64,000 bases of DNA from Monosporascus cannonballus. Its lineage: Eukaryota > Ascomycota > Sordariomycetes > Xylariales. Below, piece by piece: positions 34,476 to 45,990 of this stretch. Numbering within the stretch: the stretch's first letter is position 1; every line of letters begins with the position of its first letter. The stretch is taken from NCBI GenBank assembly GCA_004154925.1, contig QJNS01000245.1, forward strand, positions 50,638-114,637, written 5' to 3'. The notes under the pieces are model-generated. The model saw only the letters and a program-made list of their open reading frames with translations, made no database searches and was not told where the DNA came from. The translations under genes and the position numbers were made by a program.

Positions 34476-36045
34476 AAGGGCAGAGCTTGAATCTCACCAA
34501 TAGATACTCTTGGACTGCCTATCCTCTTCGTACGAGCGTGTCAGGTGCCAAGGCGTGACCCCCCTTTCTAGGGACCAGGGGCCCACTAGCGCGGCTCAAG
34601 TTGATGTATATAAGGGGGATTTCGCCCTCGAATAGTCAGAGAAAGACAGGCATGAATGATTATCTAGTTACCACGGGTACTACGAACTACCTGATAGGCT
34701 CCTTCTTTTGCCTTTCACTCTGTACTTCACCATTTTCTCTGACAGACTTATTTCCAGATAATCAGATGTGAACATCACCGTGTGACATCTCAACCCTCTC
34801 ATCTTCAAAAGAGATGTCATACTCCTCTCACGGACATAACAGTCCTTGTCTTATAATTCTTATAATACTCTACAGGTGTATGTCATATAATGCTTGGTGG
34901 CGACAGTGGACATGATCGCGGATGCGCATGGCTCGCAGAGATGTGATGAATGAAGCATCTCCGGGAGCTCAACATCCGAGTTGGAAAAGGAGAGCGGCGC
35001 TTCCCCCGCGGCGCATTCTCCATGGCGACGACGACGTCTATTTCATTAATCAAGGATGTAATGCTGTGATGCTCCAACACAGTTGGCAATCAAGATCGTG
35101 CGAAGTATTAGGTCCACGTGTTGAAAGTCAGAACTGCTGGATTGTGAGGCCGCAGCTCTTCATCATTTGCAGCGAGGGCTCCAGGGATTCGCCCAAGTGG
35201 GAGTCCTAATGAGGTACTAGGGGCAATTCGAGGAGGGCTTTGTATAACTAGTAACCATCATCTGCTCCTCTTGCTGGATGGGGGGAGTAAGCGATGTTGT
35301 ATTTTCTATTTCCCGGGATTGTCTTCTACGACGGTAGGTGCCGGGTAAATACAATGGGCACCGACCACCCCCTGCCAATGGCGAGCGGTTCCCGACCATC
35401 GGGGCCTTATTAGGCTGCCAAAATAACAATACCCAATGGATGAACGTCATGAGGGGTCCCACTCTTTTGCAGTGGCTTTCCCGCCACATGCCTGCCCTGC
35501 CATCAGCCATGCCATGCCCTGCCGACTTCCAAGGTTACTACTGTAACCCCCGTACATGCATGAGAGAGAGGTACGTACCATATCGTATGTACATTGTCGT
35601 AAGGCTCCCTCACCTATAATTGTTCAACTCATCACGAGAACTGCCTACCCAGTTGCCTTTTCTTTTTCCCGCCCTTATGCCCATCCTCAATCCCCACCTT
35701 ACAAGAACCTCGTCAAAAGATTCCTCATACACTCCTTGGATTGATTGTTGGACGCTACGTATTGTTTGTGTAGTCCCCGTGTGCATTTCTTAACTTCACC
35801 CAGCCCTTTAATCTACAGTTCATTGCCGTCGCTCGTAGTAAACCAATTCTACCCACCCATGCCTATCGAATAGCATTTGTGCTCCGATCCAAAACTCTGG
35901 CCCCCAACTAAACCGCCTCCCCCGCCGTGTCGTCGTAAGCATCGCCAGCCTCGCCCTCGTCGCCGAAGTTTGAAAAGGGGCTCAAGGACCCGGAAGAGAC
36001 GAACGGGATCCAGCCGCGACCACAGCTGCCTCCCTCCCTCGAGCC

Positions 36046-37649
36046 ATGGGCATCTTCGGCCAGAAGTCCAAGATCAAGGCCGCGCCCCAGACGATCCGTG
36101 TGGAGAAGGTGGCCGTGCCGCAGCAGCAGAGCAAGGCGAAAGCGCGCCCGACGAGCCACCCCTTCAACAACGGCCTGCGCGCGGGGTCTTCCGGTAACGG
36201 CATCGGCAGCGGCGCGGCCAGTAAGTACTCGTCGCTGTCACCGAAGCCGTGGAACGGCATATCGCGCACCAAGAGCGCGTCGCCATACCCCTCCTCGGCC
36301 GACGAGCGACGCGGCGCTGCGTCGTCCTCCTCAGTTGAGCGTAAGCGCAAGGCCGTCACCAGCACGCCACGGGACTCGCCCGCATTCGGCGACAGCTCCG
36401 ACGACGATGGTGAGGATGGCGACCCCTTCAGCAACCAGAACAAGCGCATGCGCCGCAGCGCCTCGGTGGACGTGAACCGCAAGCTGCGGCACAAGAAGGC
36501 CTTCGGCGAGGAGGAGAGGGACTCGCGTATCATCCACGCGGCGGATATTGCCTCTGTCGCGACAGGCTGTCCGCCTATCCCCGGCGCCGAGGCGGACGGG
36601 GTCGCTGTCGAGCTGCAATATCCGTCGCGTTGCAAACCTGAGAGGTGGGTCTCTTATGGGTCTCCTTTGGGTCCCGCGGATGCTTGGCGGTGCCCACTAT
36701 CTCGTGCAGTTGCTAACGATCATGTCACAGATACGAGCTCGTGTGGAAGAAGGATAAAATTGACGCCGTCAAGGACATTCTCACAGTCGTGAGACACGTT
36801 GCAGATACGTACCTCACCGACGAAGAAGCGAAGCCGTTCATCGATCACCATACCAGTTTCCGGAGACAGATGGAGCGGGCCATAAGCGAGAAGTACAGAG
36901 ATGTTGCAGCGTTCAAGGCCGCCCTGAATAACTACAATGAGAGCCTGCGGGCGCTAATTGCCAGCGGCTCCGTACCAAGGAATATCGACAAGATCCACCA
37001 TCTACCATCCGACCTGGTCGCCTTCATCCTCAACCAAGTATACGACCGAACCGTCGCGCCCAAAGTCGAAATACTCTCCAGGTACGAGGTGGGCAGCGAC
37101 AATGTGTACGGAGAGCTATTGCACCCCTTCATCACCAGGATACTGGAACAGACCAATATGACATCCGAAAAAGTCTTCGTCGATCTGGGCTCCGGGGTAG
37201 GGAACGTCGTACTCCAAGCCGCGCTCGAGTTTGGCTGTCGGAGTTACGGGTGCGAGTCGATGGAGAACCCCTGCAACCTGGCGGAAGCACAGGAGAAGGA
37301 GTTTAGGTCCCGGTGCCTGCTCTGGGGCGTTTCTCCCGGGAGGGTGCAACTCGAGAGGGGCGACTTCCGCACCAATAAAAAGATACTCGAGGTGTTGAAG
37401 GAGGCGGACGCGGTGCTTGTCAACAACAAGGCGTTCACCTCGGTCCTCAACGACGCCCTGATCAATATGTTCCTGGATCTCAAGGCCGGCTGCAGGATCA
37501 TATCCCTCAAGTCCTTCGTCCACGACAACAAGACGGCCATCAACGACGTCGCAAACAGTATTCTCGACGTGCAGCGGTTTCGGTACCACGAAAGCTGGGT
37601 CAGCTGGGCGGCTGCGGAAGGCGAATACTACATCTCGACCAAGAAGTAG
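36046..37649 (+). CDS. DOT1: Histone H3 lysine-79 methyltransferase Dot1, 2 exons
   Basis: Dot1 methylates H3K79 in the nucleosome core using S-adenosylmethionine and acts in silencing and the DNA-damage response. Predicted exons 36,046-36,644 and 36,731-37,649 give 505 aa, a usual size for filamentous ascomycetes. The N-terminal 170 residues are a basic, Ser-rich, disordered region (nucleosome/DNA contact in the family). The catalytic domain holds [19 protein letters not shown] (SAM-binding motif I at about 349-367), the ESMENP acidic turn, RGDF, and VLVNNKAF (about 428-435), which corresponds to the NNFAF substrate-channel motif with one Phe replaced by Lys. The 86-bp intron (GTGGGT...TCACAG) splits an Arg codon and restores ...KPER-YELVWK. 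ATG16 is the convergent neighbour, 296 bp downstream. Confidence 0.93.
36645..36730 (+). other. DOT1 intron
   Basis: 86-bp interval with donor GTGGGT, a GCTAAC branch-point-like site at about 36,712 and acceptor CACAG. Reading through it gives an unrelated sequence. Splicing joins [15 protein letters not shown] in frame. Confidence 0.85.
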
Positions 37650-37945
37650 ACCGGAAGCGGTTCGCCCTTGGCCTTAGTAACTACGTCGGCGATGAAAAAC
37701 GTATCTCGTATAGATTTAGGAAGTCCCCCGCGATGGGGCTCGTGCGTATGGATGGATACCCATGTCGGGCGTTTGCAAAAACGGGGGCATTTGGAAGCGA
37801 GAGACAGCGCTTTTGGGTTTACTTACTGTGTACTTTCTAGACTCGTATAGATAGAAGGCCTCCTCGACAGAGCCCTTTGCAATGACAAAAACAGTTACGC
37901 ATGCGCGCCGGACGCACATGCACATCGCTGTTTCTCGTGGTATTC

Positions 37946-38889
37946 TTACCTCCGGTTATTGAGGATCGGTTCGTTCTGCTGGTTCATGGCGTCGGCCTCC
38001 TCGCCCATCCTCTTCATCCACCGGTCCACGAGCTCCTTGTTCTCGGCCGCGACCCGCTTGCTTTTCTGCTCGGTGAGGTTGAGCTCCATGGTGAGGGCCA
38101 CGATGTCGTCCTGGAAGCGCTGTGCACGATCGAGTCAACATCGCCTACTTAGTCTCAGACCACCCCGAAGCCACACAACAAGAAGCAAAACTCTCCGCCC
38201 CTCATCTCTCTCTCCCCCTCCCCTAAACTACTCCTGCTGCTGCTCAAGAAAGCCAAGCCCGCAGGGTCCATCATACCAGCCATAACGGAACAGCGCGGAC
38301 TAGAAGTTGCAGGAGAGAAAAGACGAAGACGACGTACGTTGACCATCCTGCTCTTCTCGGCGAGCTCCTCGCCGCGGTCCTTGAGCCGCGCCGCCAGCGC
38401 CTTGCGCTCTGCCGTCAGTTCGCGGATGCGCCGCTCGTCGGCCCTCGCTCGCTCCCGCAGCTGCCGCAGCTCCTCCTCGGCGGCCCGCAGCCGCGCCGCG
38501 AGCGCCCCCTTGGCCCGCAGCGCCTCCGCCAGGTCCAGCCGCGCCTGCGCCGCGTCCACAGCCGTCCCCGTCTCCGTCGTCGCCGCCGGAGCCGCCGCCG
38601 CTGCCGCTGCTGCCGTCGAGGGAGGCTTCGTTGTCTCCTTCGCCGTCGTCGTCGTCGTCGTCGTCGCGGGGTCGGAGGAGGAGGAGATGGGCGCGGAGGA
38701 GGGTTGCTGTTGTTGTTGTTGTTGTTGTTGTTGGAGCCGCAGCTGCAGCACCCCCTTCTCCGCCTCCAGCGCCGCCACCCGGTCCGCGAGCGCCGAGCAC
38801 GCCGCCACCAGGTCCTTGTTCACGGGGCTGTCGCGCTCCGCTTCCCGCAGCGACGCCAGGTACGAGTCGCGCCAGTCGGGCTCTGACAT
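37946..38889 (-). CDS. ATG16: Autophagy protein Atg16, 2 exons
   Basis: Atg16 dimerises by a coiled coil and binds Atg5, forming the Atg12-Atg5-Atg16 complex that directs Atg8 lipidation on the phagophore membrane. On the minus strand the exons are 38,889-38,338 and 38,119-37,946, giving 241 aa. The N-terminus MSEPDWRDSYLASLREAERD (then SPVNKDLV) is the Atg5-binding motif of fungal Atg16. Residues about 35-60 and 115 to the end are heptad-rich coiled coil, for example LRAAEEELRQLRERARADER. Between them lies a low-complexity insert of about 10-12 Gln, a Thr run and an Ala run. The 218-bp intron (GTACGT...GTGCACAG) joins KSRMVN to RFQDDIVALT in phase 0. The stop TAA overlaps a donor-like GGTAAGAA, so a further short 3' exon is possible. 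Convergent with DOT1. Confidence 0.85.
38120..38337 (-). other. ATG16 intron
   Basis: 218 bp on the minus strand, donor GTACGT, acceptor GTGCACAG. It is longer than the other introns in the window. Unspliced reading ends in a stop after about 60 codons without coiled-coil character, whereas splicing continues the heptad pattern. Confidence 0.75.
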
Positions 38890-41040
38890 GCTTGCGGCGA
38901 TGCTATGCGATGCGATGCGTCGTTCGTTGGTTGCTGGTCGGTTCCCGTCGCAGCTTAGAGCTAGGTAGGTAGGTAAGTAGGTAGTTCACTGCCGGGTGGG
39001 GGTGGTGGTGGAAGGGCGGGCTTGGCCTTGGGCTTCGATCGCCGGTTCCGAGAGGCTGATGATGATTGACGGGTGCTTGCGGGGTTGAGGCGGATACTAC
39101 TGTAGGTAGGGATGCATGGTGGAGCCAGCTAGCAGTAATAGTTTGGAGGGGGGGTTGATGACGCCCGTTCGTGTGTTGTCGTCATGGCGTCAAAAAGGCG
39201 TCAAGCTGTCACTGTCGGTCTAGAGTCCACAGCTGTCCGACAGCTGCTTATTTCTATGCATATACCATATACTTTGTACATGGTCAGTTGCATATCGTTA
39301 AACCGCATTGAATAAGCACCTAGGTAGGCCTTGATCAGCACCCCAATATGGAGTAGGGAATTACAAAGGGACATAGGAACAGCAGCCCATATCATTTGGC
39401 AACTCCCAAGAGCCCTCTAGAAAACACGAAATCCTGGAATGCCCCCCCCCCCGGGACTGGAATGCCAACGGCTATTCCCGCCTCTGATAATATATTTATG
39501 CCATGTACCAGGTCTGCGGGATTTGCTAGGGGTCTCATATGACGAGAGGAGATTTGTTGACCTATTGCATAGGGCGTATGATGCCCAACGTTGGACCTTC
39601 TCTAGGACCTAAAACTCCACACTCGCTCGTAGGAAGACCGATCTGCTCACTTCTTTCTTACACGTTCTGTGGCGGTCAGATATGATATAGCTCTATTGTA
39701 ATTGCTCAGGAAAGACATTACTGGTTATAGAGCACGTTCGAACTTCATCCTGTCAAGTTGTCGCAATGGGGCAAAATAATTAGGTTGGGCACAGCCACTG
39801 TATTCGGTCATGGTCAGAAAGACGAACGAGGAAAGAATCAAATCACCGTTGTCACTTCAAGATAGCACGGCAGTTGCTATTGCGGGTTGTTTGGATTGAC
39901 GCCTTGTGGCCCAATATCGGATAGGGGCTATCGGACTCACAGACGGACCTTTATTGTCTTACAGTCCACGGTAATTACCACTATATATCTCACAATACCA
40001 TCGTGCCCAGATTCGGATCTCACTCGTTCCCTACGGTTGGCATCCTAAGGCCCTATTTCAGGGCCACGCAAGGAGGCGACTGACCGATTCGGAGAAAAAG
40101 GACCGTACCCATTCGCAGCACGCATGTACTGGAAATGTCACTGTTTGTTAGTAATCTTGCAGTAGAATAAGTAGAAGATACAAGCTTGTCGACAATAATG
40201 CAGCAAGTAAGGGAACGCAACTCGGCCCAGCCTGGCAATGTAATCAAAGCACCAAAGAATTTGACCGAGCCCTAACGTTAGATGGTGACGCAGCGTGTCT
40301 AGCTAGCAATTTGCAACCCCGTGGGAGATTATCAATTCTAAGAGGATGGGGCCGTCAAAAATATCGAGATCTGATGTAAGGGAGAAACTCTAGCGACGAA
40401 TCATCCAGAGCCCTATTAACGCAGGTCGGCCAACCTGTCCGCGCCCATACTCTGAATAATACTAGCTATCAAAAGAGAAGTAATCATCTATGCTTCCTCA
40501 AATATCATGGACGTTGTATGTATGCATGCGTGGGGCACCTGTAGGTGACCAGCGTCTTCTAACTGCCGAACCCCTGAAGTCATTCGGGAGTTCCAGACTT
40601 GGCGATCGATCCCATTCCCGACACGTTAAGAGGAATGTCACTTAATTAAGCTTTCGGCTATGGGGAATAGCTATTCGATGTGTTCATGAGATGGAATTTG
40701 AAGCATCCCGCGCGGCTGTTATCCGAGTACCGAGACAGTGTCTGATACATAGGATCAATATTCTGTAGATAAGCGGCACCGCCCGAGACGTCTTAGGCTC
40801 GGCAAACTGAAACATATAAGCTTATGGCATGCCGAACAATTCACTTGGGGCTTTGTACCTGTATATAATAATGTCCCGGGTCTCTTCCGAAGTTGCTTAA
40901 CCTGCCCTTTTCGTGATTCAGGAGGTTATATTTGGTTCTCGTCTCGTAATTCAAAAGTTCGGAGCCCTAGTTCCCTCGGAGCTTCCACTCTCTCCTCTCA
41001 TATATCCCGTCGCCCCTTTTTTAATCTCTATTACTAGAAA
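38890..41040. other. Intergenic region upstream of ATG16
   Basis: It contains the ATG16 promoter (TAGG-type short repeats near 38,962-38,985) and otherwise short open frames with no motif on either strand. An 11-base C run is at about 39,441. A TATA-like TATATAATAATG near 40,862 lies about 180 bp before the cysteine-rich gene at 41,041. I see no RNA gene. Confidence 0.45.
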
Positions 41041-41519
41041 ATGCGCGCTTCCAATTCTGTGGCGGCGGTCGCCCTTTTTGCTCGGGGGGGGCCTCCTCAC
41101 AATGCAGCGACGGCCTCGAAGTCCTGGGTGGGGAACCAGTTCCAACCCAGTACGCTGAGGAGCTGGCGTCGAGTGCTGTAGCTCTGTGCAATAGCTTCTT
41201 AGGCACGACTCACCAGACCGCTACCAACACGATAAGTGTTAACCCTTGCGAGAGCGGCTCCGCAGAACCTGTCTGGACGCCGGGTCACATATTTTTCAAC
41301 GCGACATACACGGAACGCGAAAGGTGCTGCTCGCAGTGCTTCACCGAGATGACCTGTGTGGCTTCGATCTTCGATAACACAGCGCCCAATCCCTGCCAGT
41401 TCGTGATCAGAGATGAGCCGCTGGAGTTCGGCTTGAAGCCCGTGATATGTCCGAGCGGCATAGAGGATTTTACGTTCAATGGTACTGGGAACGTATATCA
41501 AGGGCCCTGTAGCGGATAG
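41041..41519 (+). CDS. Candidate small secreted cysteine-rich protein; one frameshift in a G run
   Basis: ATG at 41,041 begins MRASNSVAAVALFA, a short hydrophobic signal-like start. A run of eight G (41,084-41,091) then throws the frame. One more G would continue directly into a 141-codon open frame (41,091-41,519) beginning ASSQCSDGLEVLGG. The protein has ten cysteines downstream of the signal, including a CCSQCFTEMTC cluster, two N-glycosylation sites (NAT, NGT) and ends YQGPCSG. The CC-x2-C-x4-C pattern resembles PAN/apple-like modules of fungal secreted proteins, but I cannot assign a family. It lies 50 bp from a sequence gap, so the frameshift could be a homopolymer error; otherwise it is a recent pseudogene. 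A role as an effector or wall protein is only inference. Confidence 0.5.
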
Positions 41520-41542
41520 CTCGTTACAGGTGGGGCCGACTT

Positions 41543-41593
41543 GGGGGGGGGGGGGGGGCAAACGGGNNNNNNNNNNCCCCCCCCCCCCCCCCC
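41543..41593. other. Assembly gap flanked by G and C homopolymers
   Basis: 16 G (41,543-41,558), a short link, ten N (41,567-41,576) and 17 C (41,577-41,593). The N block is a gap of unknown real size. The flanking G/C runs suggest a hard-to-sequence GC homopolymer or artefact. Confidence 0.98.
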
Positions 41594-44418
41594 GGCGGCC
41601 GCCGGGGGTTTAACTAGGCGGAGTTTCGTCATGTCGATCCACAAGCACTTTTCTAGTCCGGCGGGGGGAAAGTGGCGATAGGAAGTAATGGCTGGATGGG
41701 GGTATCAGTTGGACCAATGTTGGACTAATATTCTAATGCAATGGCTATTGTGACGAGTGTACGATCAATTACCCAACCGCCACAGCAACGTATAACTACA
41801 TACAGCAACCGTCTTGTACTACTCTACCAGCGTATTGTTCACTTTATGCTACCAAATATGCCCAAGAAGCATGCTAACCGCAACGTAGCGGCTGCCTTGA
41901 GAAGCGCATCTGTGATAGCATGTGTCGGTCTTCCATCCAATCACTTCATACTGAGTGCGGGTCTTCGTTGACGAGACTCGTCATTCTTCGTCGTCTACAC
42001 ACTGATGATGTCGTCCGGACGACGACGCTCTCCAAGCATAAGAGACGCTTTTTCTTCTCCGTGGTGTTTTGACAGCTATGTACAACTAAATCTACTAAAG
42101 AAACACCTCATTCCGGTCTCGTAGCCGGAGAGGTCTCCTGTTGAGCCGGAGGGTGCCTCTGAATTATAGGGTGCTTCCTGAGCTGGATTTTGACGATATT
42201 AAAATCGAATTACCTTAAACCAATGTCACCACAAAGACTGCCTACATTTCATTCAACCAAGATATCCAAAACAGCATCAAGAGCTATCCCCAACAGATGG
42301 CAAGCAGTCTGTAAACTTACCCGCCTTTTCCTTCCCTAAGACTTCTTTATCCCGCTGTAGTAGGGGCTCTGCGAGGACGGATGCGCTTACATAAGGCTTA
42401 CCTAAGACACTAGCCTCGTTCGAACCATCGTCACCTACGGACGTACCCGCGATCCCAATATTTCCCGTGCTCGACGGGTCGAATTCCGGTTCATGTTGCC
42501 TGACAAGCTATGGTGAAGTGCTTAGGAGATTGTTAGGTTGAAGTCATCTCGCATTAAAGACCTTTCATGGCACGCCCACCAGCACCCCCGACGAGAATCT
42601 CAACCCGATACATCGGGGATCGCAAGCGCAACACGTCGAATCCTACGCTGGTTGTTATTTGAACCGGGCCGCGACAACAACAACTCAAAAACTATTGCCA
42701 GTATATCCCAAAGTCCACAACGGCCGAGGCCGTCAAGCACATGCGGTATTAACACTCCCCAAGCTCAGCCTAGCACTTAGTTGAGAGGTTCAAATTTCCC
42801 TCGGATGTAGTAAAAATTGGAAGCGGCACCACTGATGTTGAGTGCTTGGGTAATAGAAAATACTAGGAAAGTTGGAACCGTAAAGGAAACGAGGCTTAAT
42901 AAGGTTTACCACGAAGTCTACTGAAGCGAATAGGAATCTAGGTGATGACATGTGCCTTGGTGTGTCACTTTGAGAATAAGTTGTAGCTGCTGCATCTGTA
43001 CTCATGAGATTATATTCCGTATCTTGTAGTATGTACGCATATCGTATATTACCACCCAAGATAGATCCCTGTGTTTGCCTTCCCCTTCACCCTTCTAAGC
43101 CTCCCTAGCAATGAAATCCATTTTGATCCGCCCCGCATGATCTCTCTCGTGTGGCTTTTAACCCAGTGCTCCTTCTTTTACGATTTCCACAATCAGTATA
43201 GTTTTCATCTTATGTTTCTTGGCTGACGCCCCTGGACCTGCCTCCGCTCCGCGAGTCTGTACCATTCTTGACAATCCCACCGATATAGCTGGCATCTCGA
43301 ACTTTAATCATACGGGCCCAAGAGTATCTTTAATAAGAATCTGTTCTTTCATCGCAGTGTTTCTTCGACAATAGGAAATCCGGGACGGTCCACACATAGT
43401 CTAGATTTGACATCGTAGGGGGGGTTATCGACGCGGCCCCACACGTCGCCGGCTGATCCGTAGCTCCTCCGGCAAAATTACGCTTTTAGGTAAGCGGATT
43501 ACCCCTTTAGTCAATCAGCCTCCGGACAATCACAACGACAATCTTGATTAGTAATCAATCAGACGAAGTTGCTCTCCAGCAATCTGTGTAAAAACCACTG
43601 GAATACGCAACAGAAGCGCAGGCTAGGATATTAAGGGCAATCTGCGGTGAAAATTGCAATGATGAACCGGCTTTAATTGGTTTCTTATGACCTACAATGC
43701 CATAGGGATATGATTTGTTCCATATGACTGATAGGGAAATAACGGTAACGAAGTCCCATCCGACTAAATCGGGATGCTGGTTTCCGAGTAGCCTGAAGTT
43801 AAAGGTCGACACTATTCAAGTTTGACCGATAAATTTCGAACGAAACAGCTGGTTTCTCTGAATATGTCTGGTTCGGACGTTCAATGGATCTTCTGGGTGT
43901 ATGGCTTACTTCCCAGGAGAGAGCCTGTTGTCAGAGCACAGCAAACATAAATTGTTGCTCAGCATGTTTTAGACCACGACGCCCATGTACGCTGCTTTTT
44001 CTGCGGTTTGGGCAAATGAATCTACCAGATTGTAAATGGCAAGCCCTGCCACACGATGAGGCTTTCCAGATGACCTATTCTTCTCTCGGTAGCCTCTATA
44101 TATATTCCTAAGTATTCCCCAGCATATCACGCCCCTGCAACAGGTCGTAGTCCTTCGAAGCACTCCCCCTATCCCTCCTATTAATTCCCAATCGGGGAGT
44201 CCGCGGGCAGGAACGAGGAGGGCTACGTCATCCTGACGGATCTTGAGTCGCGGATCCTAATGGGGAAAACTGATGGGATGAAATCAAGAAGATGTTTCGG
44301 AGTATCTATCGCCAGCTCAAAGCAGTTTAGCGCCAAAAAGGGGGGATGGGTCCCAACTCGAGATAATCCGCACGGTAGGCAGGACCTTGATCAGTATCCC
44401 GCCTGATCCATTCTTGAG

Positions 44419-44424
44419 TATAAA
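44419..44424 (+). promoter_or_regulatory. TATA box, possible promoter of the ankyrin gene
   Basis: GAGTATAAATTCCACCATC is followed by CT-rich and CA-rich sequence typical of fungal 5' untranslated regions. The next recognisable plus-strand gene starts at 45,991, so the leader would be about 1.5 kb if transcription starts here. Assignment is tentative. Confidence 0.3.
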
Positions 44425-44874
44425 TTCCACCATCACATTCCGTTTTGATCACCACCATCCCTTCCCATCCGTTATTCCCATTGCCACCCATTCACAAGCA
44501 CAGGGTTTGTTCCATTTGTTCTAGCCACCATCATTCTTCTTTGGCGCCAGCACTCTTGTTACTCGTGTCGCAATCATTGCCTCAAATAATCACTCCTGCC
44601 CTTCATCGCCGGCAGCGCATTGTGTGGCCTGTAAAGATCTTGATCTTGTTTACATCTTACAAGAGCGAGACCTTACGACGACGAGACATTGTGACAAGGA
44701 GACCTTGCGGGAACTGCAAGGACCAACATCTTGTGAGTGGCCCAAACCGAATGATCTGATATCGAATTTTGCTTCCACGCCGGATATATTTATCTGAACG
44801 TGTTCGAAGCTATGCCTGTCATCCGAGTCTCACTAATGGTGGCCCTTTACAAAGATTTACGGATTGTACTTGAC

Positions 44875-45120
44875 AACGACTGCGCTTTCGTTGCCCAAAT
44901 ATCAGGATTGACTACGAAAACAATCAAGCCTTTACCTTAGCAAACCATTCTACCCTGCCTTATGCCACCTTCCATCATTACCGGCATTTTATGTTTTCGT
45001 CCAGAACGATTGCGGAGTCGTTGCAAATGTGACGGCGATCTCAGTCGCTAGCCAACTACCTCTACTACTAGGGCTTGAAGTTTCAATCCACCCAGAACGA
45101 CTGCGGAGTCGTTGCAAATG
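44875..45120. repeat. Three hairpin-forming repeats (AACGAYTGCGGAGTCGTT type)
   Basis: Two 29-bp direct repeats (45,001-45,029 and 45,092-45,120) differ at one base and contain AACGAYTGCGGAGTCGTT, a 7-bp stem with GCGG loop. The single difference (T or C) still pairs with G in RNA. A weaker copy, AACGACTGCGCTTTCGTT, is at 44,875-44,892 with a 5-bp stem. They could be protein-binding palindromes or RNA stem-loops in a leader. Confidence 0.7.
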
Positions 45121-45990
45121 CGAAGACAATCGAGGCTTCCCGTTAACTAACTAATGTACCCGGTCTTGGGAAATTCTCAGCCATTAATCGAGATTCCCAG
45201 AAGCCAAACCAAGGTCAGTCAGTTTATGTTAAACTCGTGCTTGCTTGTTATATTGGCATTGTCTTCATACCAACCCACACCAATTCTGGATACAAAGATT
45301 TCGCCGTACCTTCCACTAACAACCTGCCGCTCACAGGCCTTGTCATCCTCTAGACCCTTGATCTAAACGCCCGTGAGGCAGAATTCAGTAAGTGATTCCC
45401 GTGCCAATACCACATTGATTGAATTATCGACATCATCCCTTTATGGTCTCAAATCCGCAACTGCTTCTCACGATGGCCTGCTTATCACGTTCCTGACTCG
45501 ACTGCACCTGTTATGTCATGCCCTATACCCGGCCCACCTACCCCTTATTTTTGCTGATTTCCATCCTCACTATTCCGTACGGCAAGCACGTCGACATAGG
45601 CAACTATGCCGCCGATCCCTATCATGCATTACCATCAAAGCCGGAGTTTCCTGTCGTTCATCATACCCTTCCATTTATTACATATATCCCATGCCCCTTT
45701 TCCCTACACACCTCTATGTCTTAGCCGAAGTCTCGTTCTCCTGGTTGAGGCATCCATAAATGCCACTCCTATCACATAAAGGGTGTATCTACGTTTCTGT
45801 TACGTCGCTAACAGTCTTGACCTCCTACAGATAATTCGCCTTGGAGGTGGCTCCCAACACGCTTCTGGTAGCATGAACCACTATCCACTACATATTTCGT
45901 TTTGCGGTTCGCCCCCCCCGTTGATCTTTACCATTTACCCATATCCCATCCAGAACCTGTCGAACCTGCCCCAAAGGCGAATCAAGCATC

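Larger units (their letters stand above)
32899..36045. other. Gene-poor region upstream of DOT1
   Basis: No convincing intact gene is seen. The region holds a poly-T/(GA)n microsatellite, possible decayed minus-strand coding pieces (33,031-34,475) and a TATATAAG box near 34,608 without a recognisable gene behind it. The last 400 bp before DOT1 are pyrimidine-rich, as in fungal promoters and 5' UTRs. Confidence 0.4.
41594..45990. other. Gene-poor region upstream of the ankyrin gene
   Basis: No intact gene is recognised. Open frames are short and lack motifs. A TATAAA box at about 44,419-44,424 and a long pyrimidine-rich stretch to 45,990 suggest the promoter and a 1.5-kb leader of the downstream ankyrin gene. 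Three related hairpin motifs lie in it (44,875-45,120). Confidence 0.4.
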
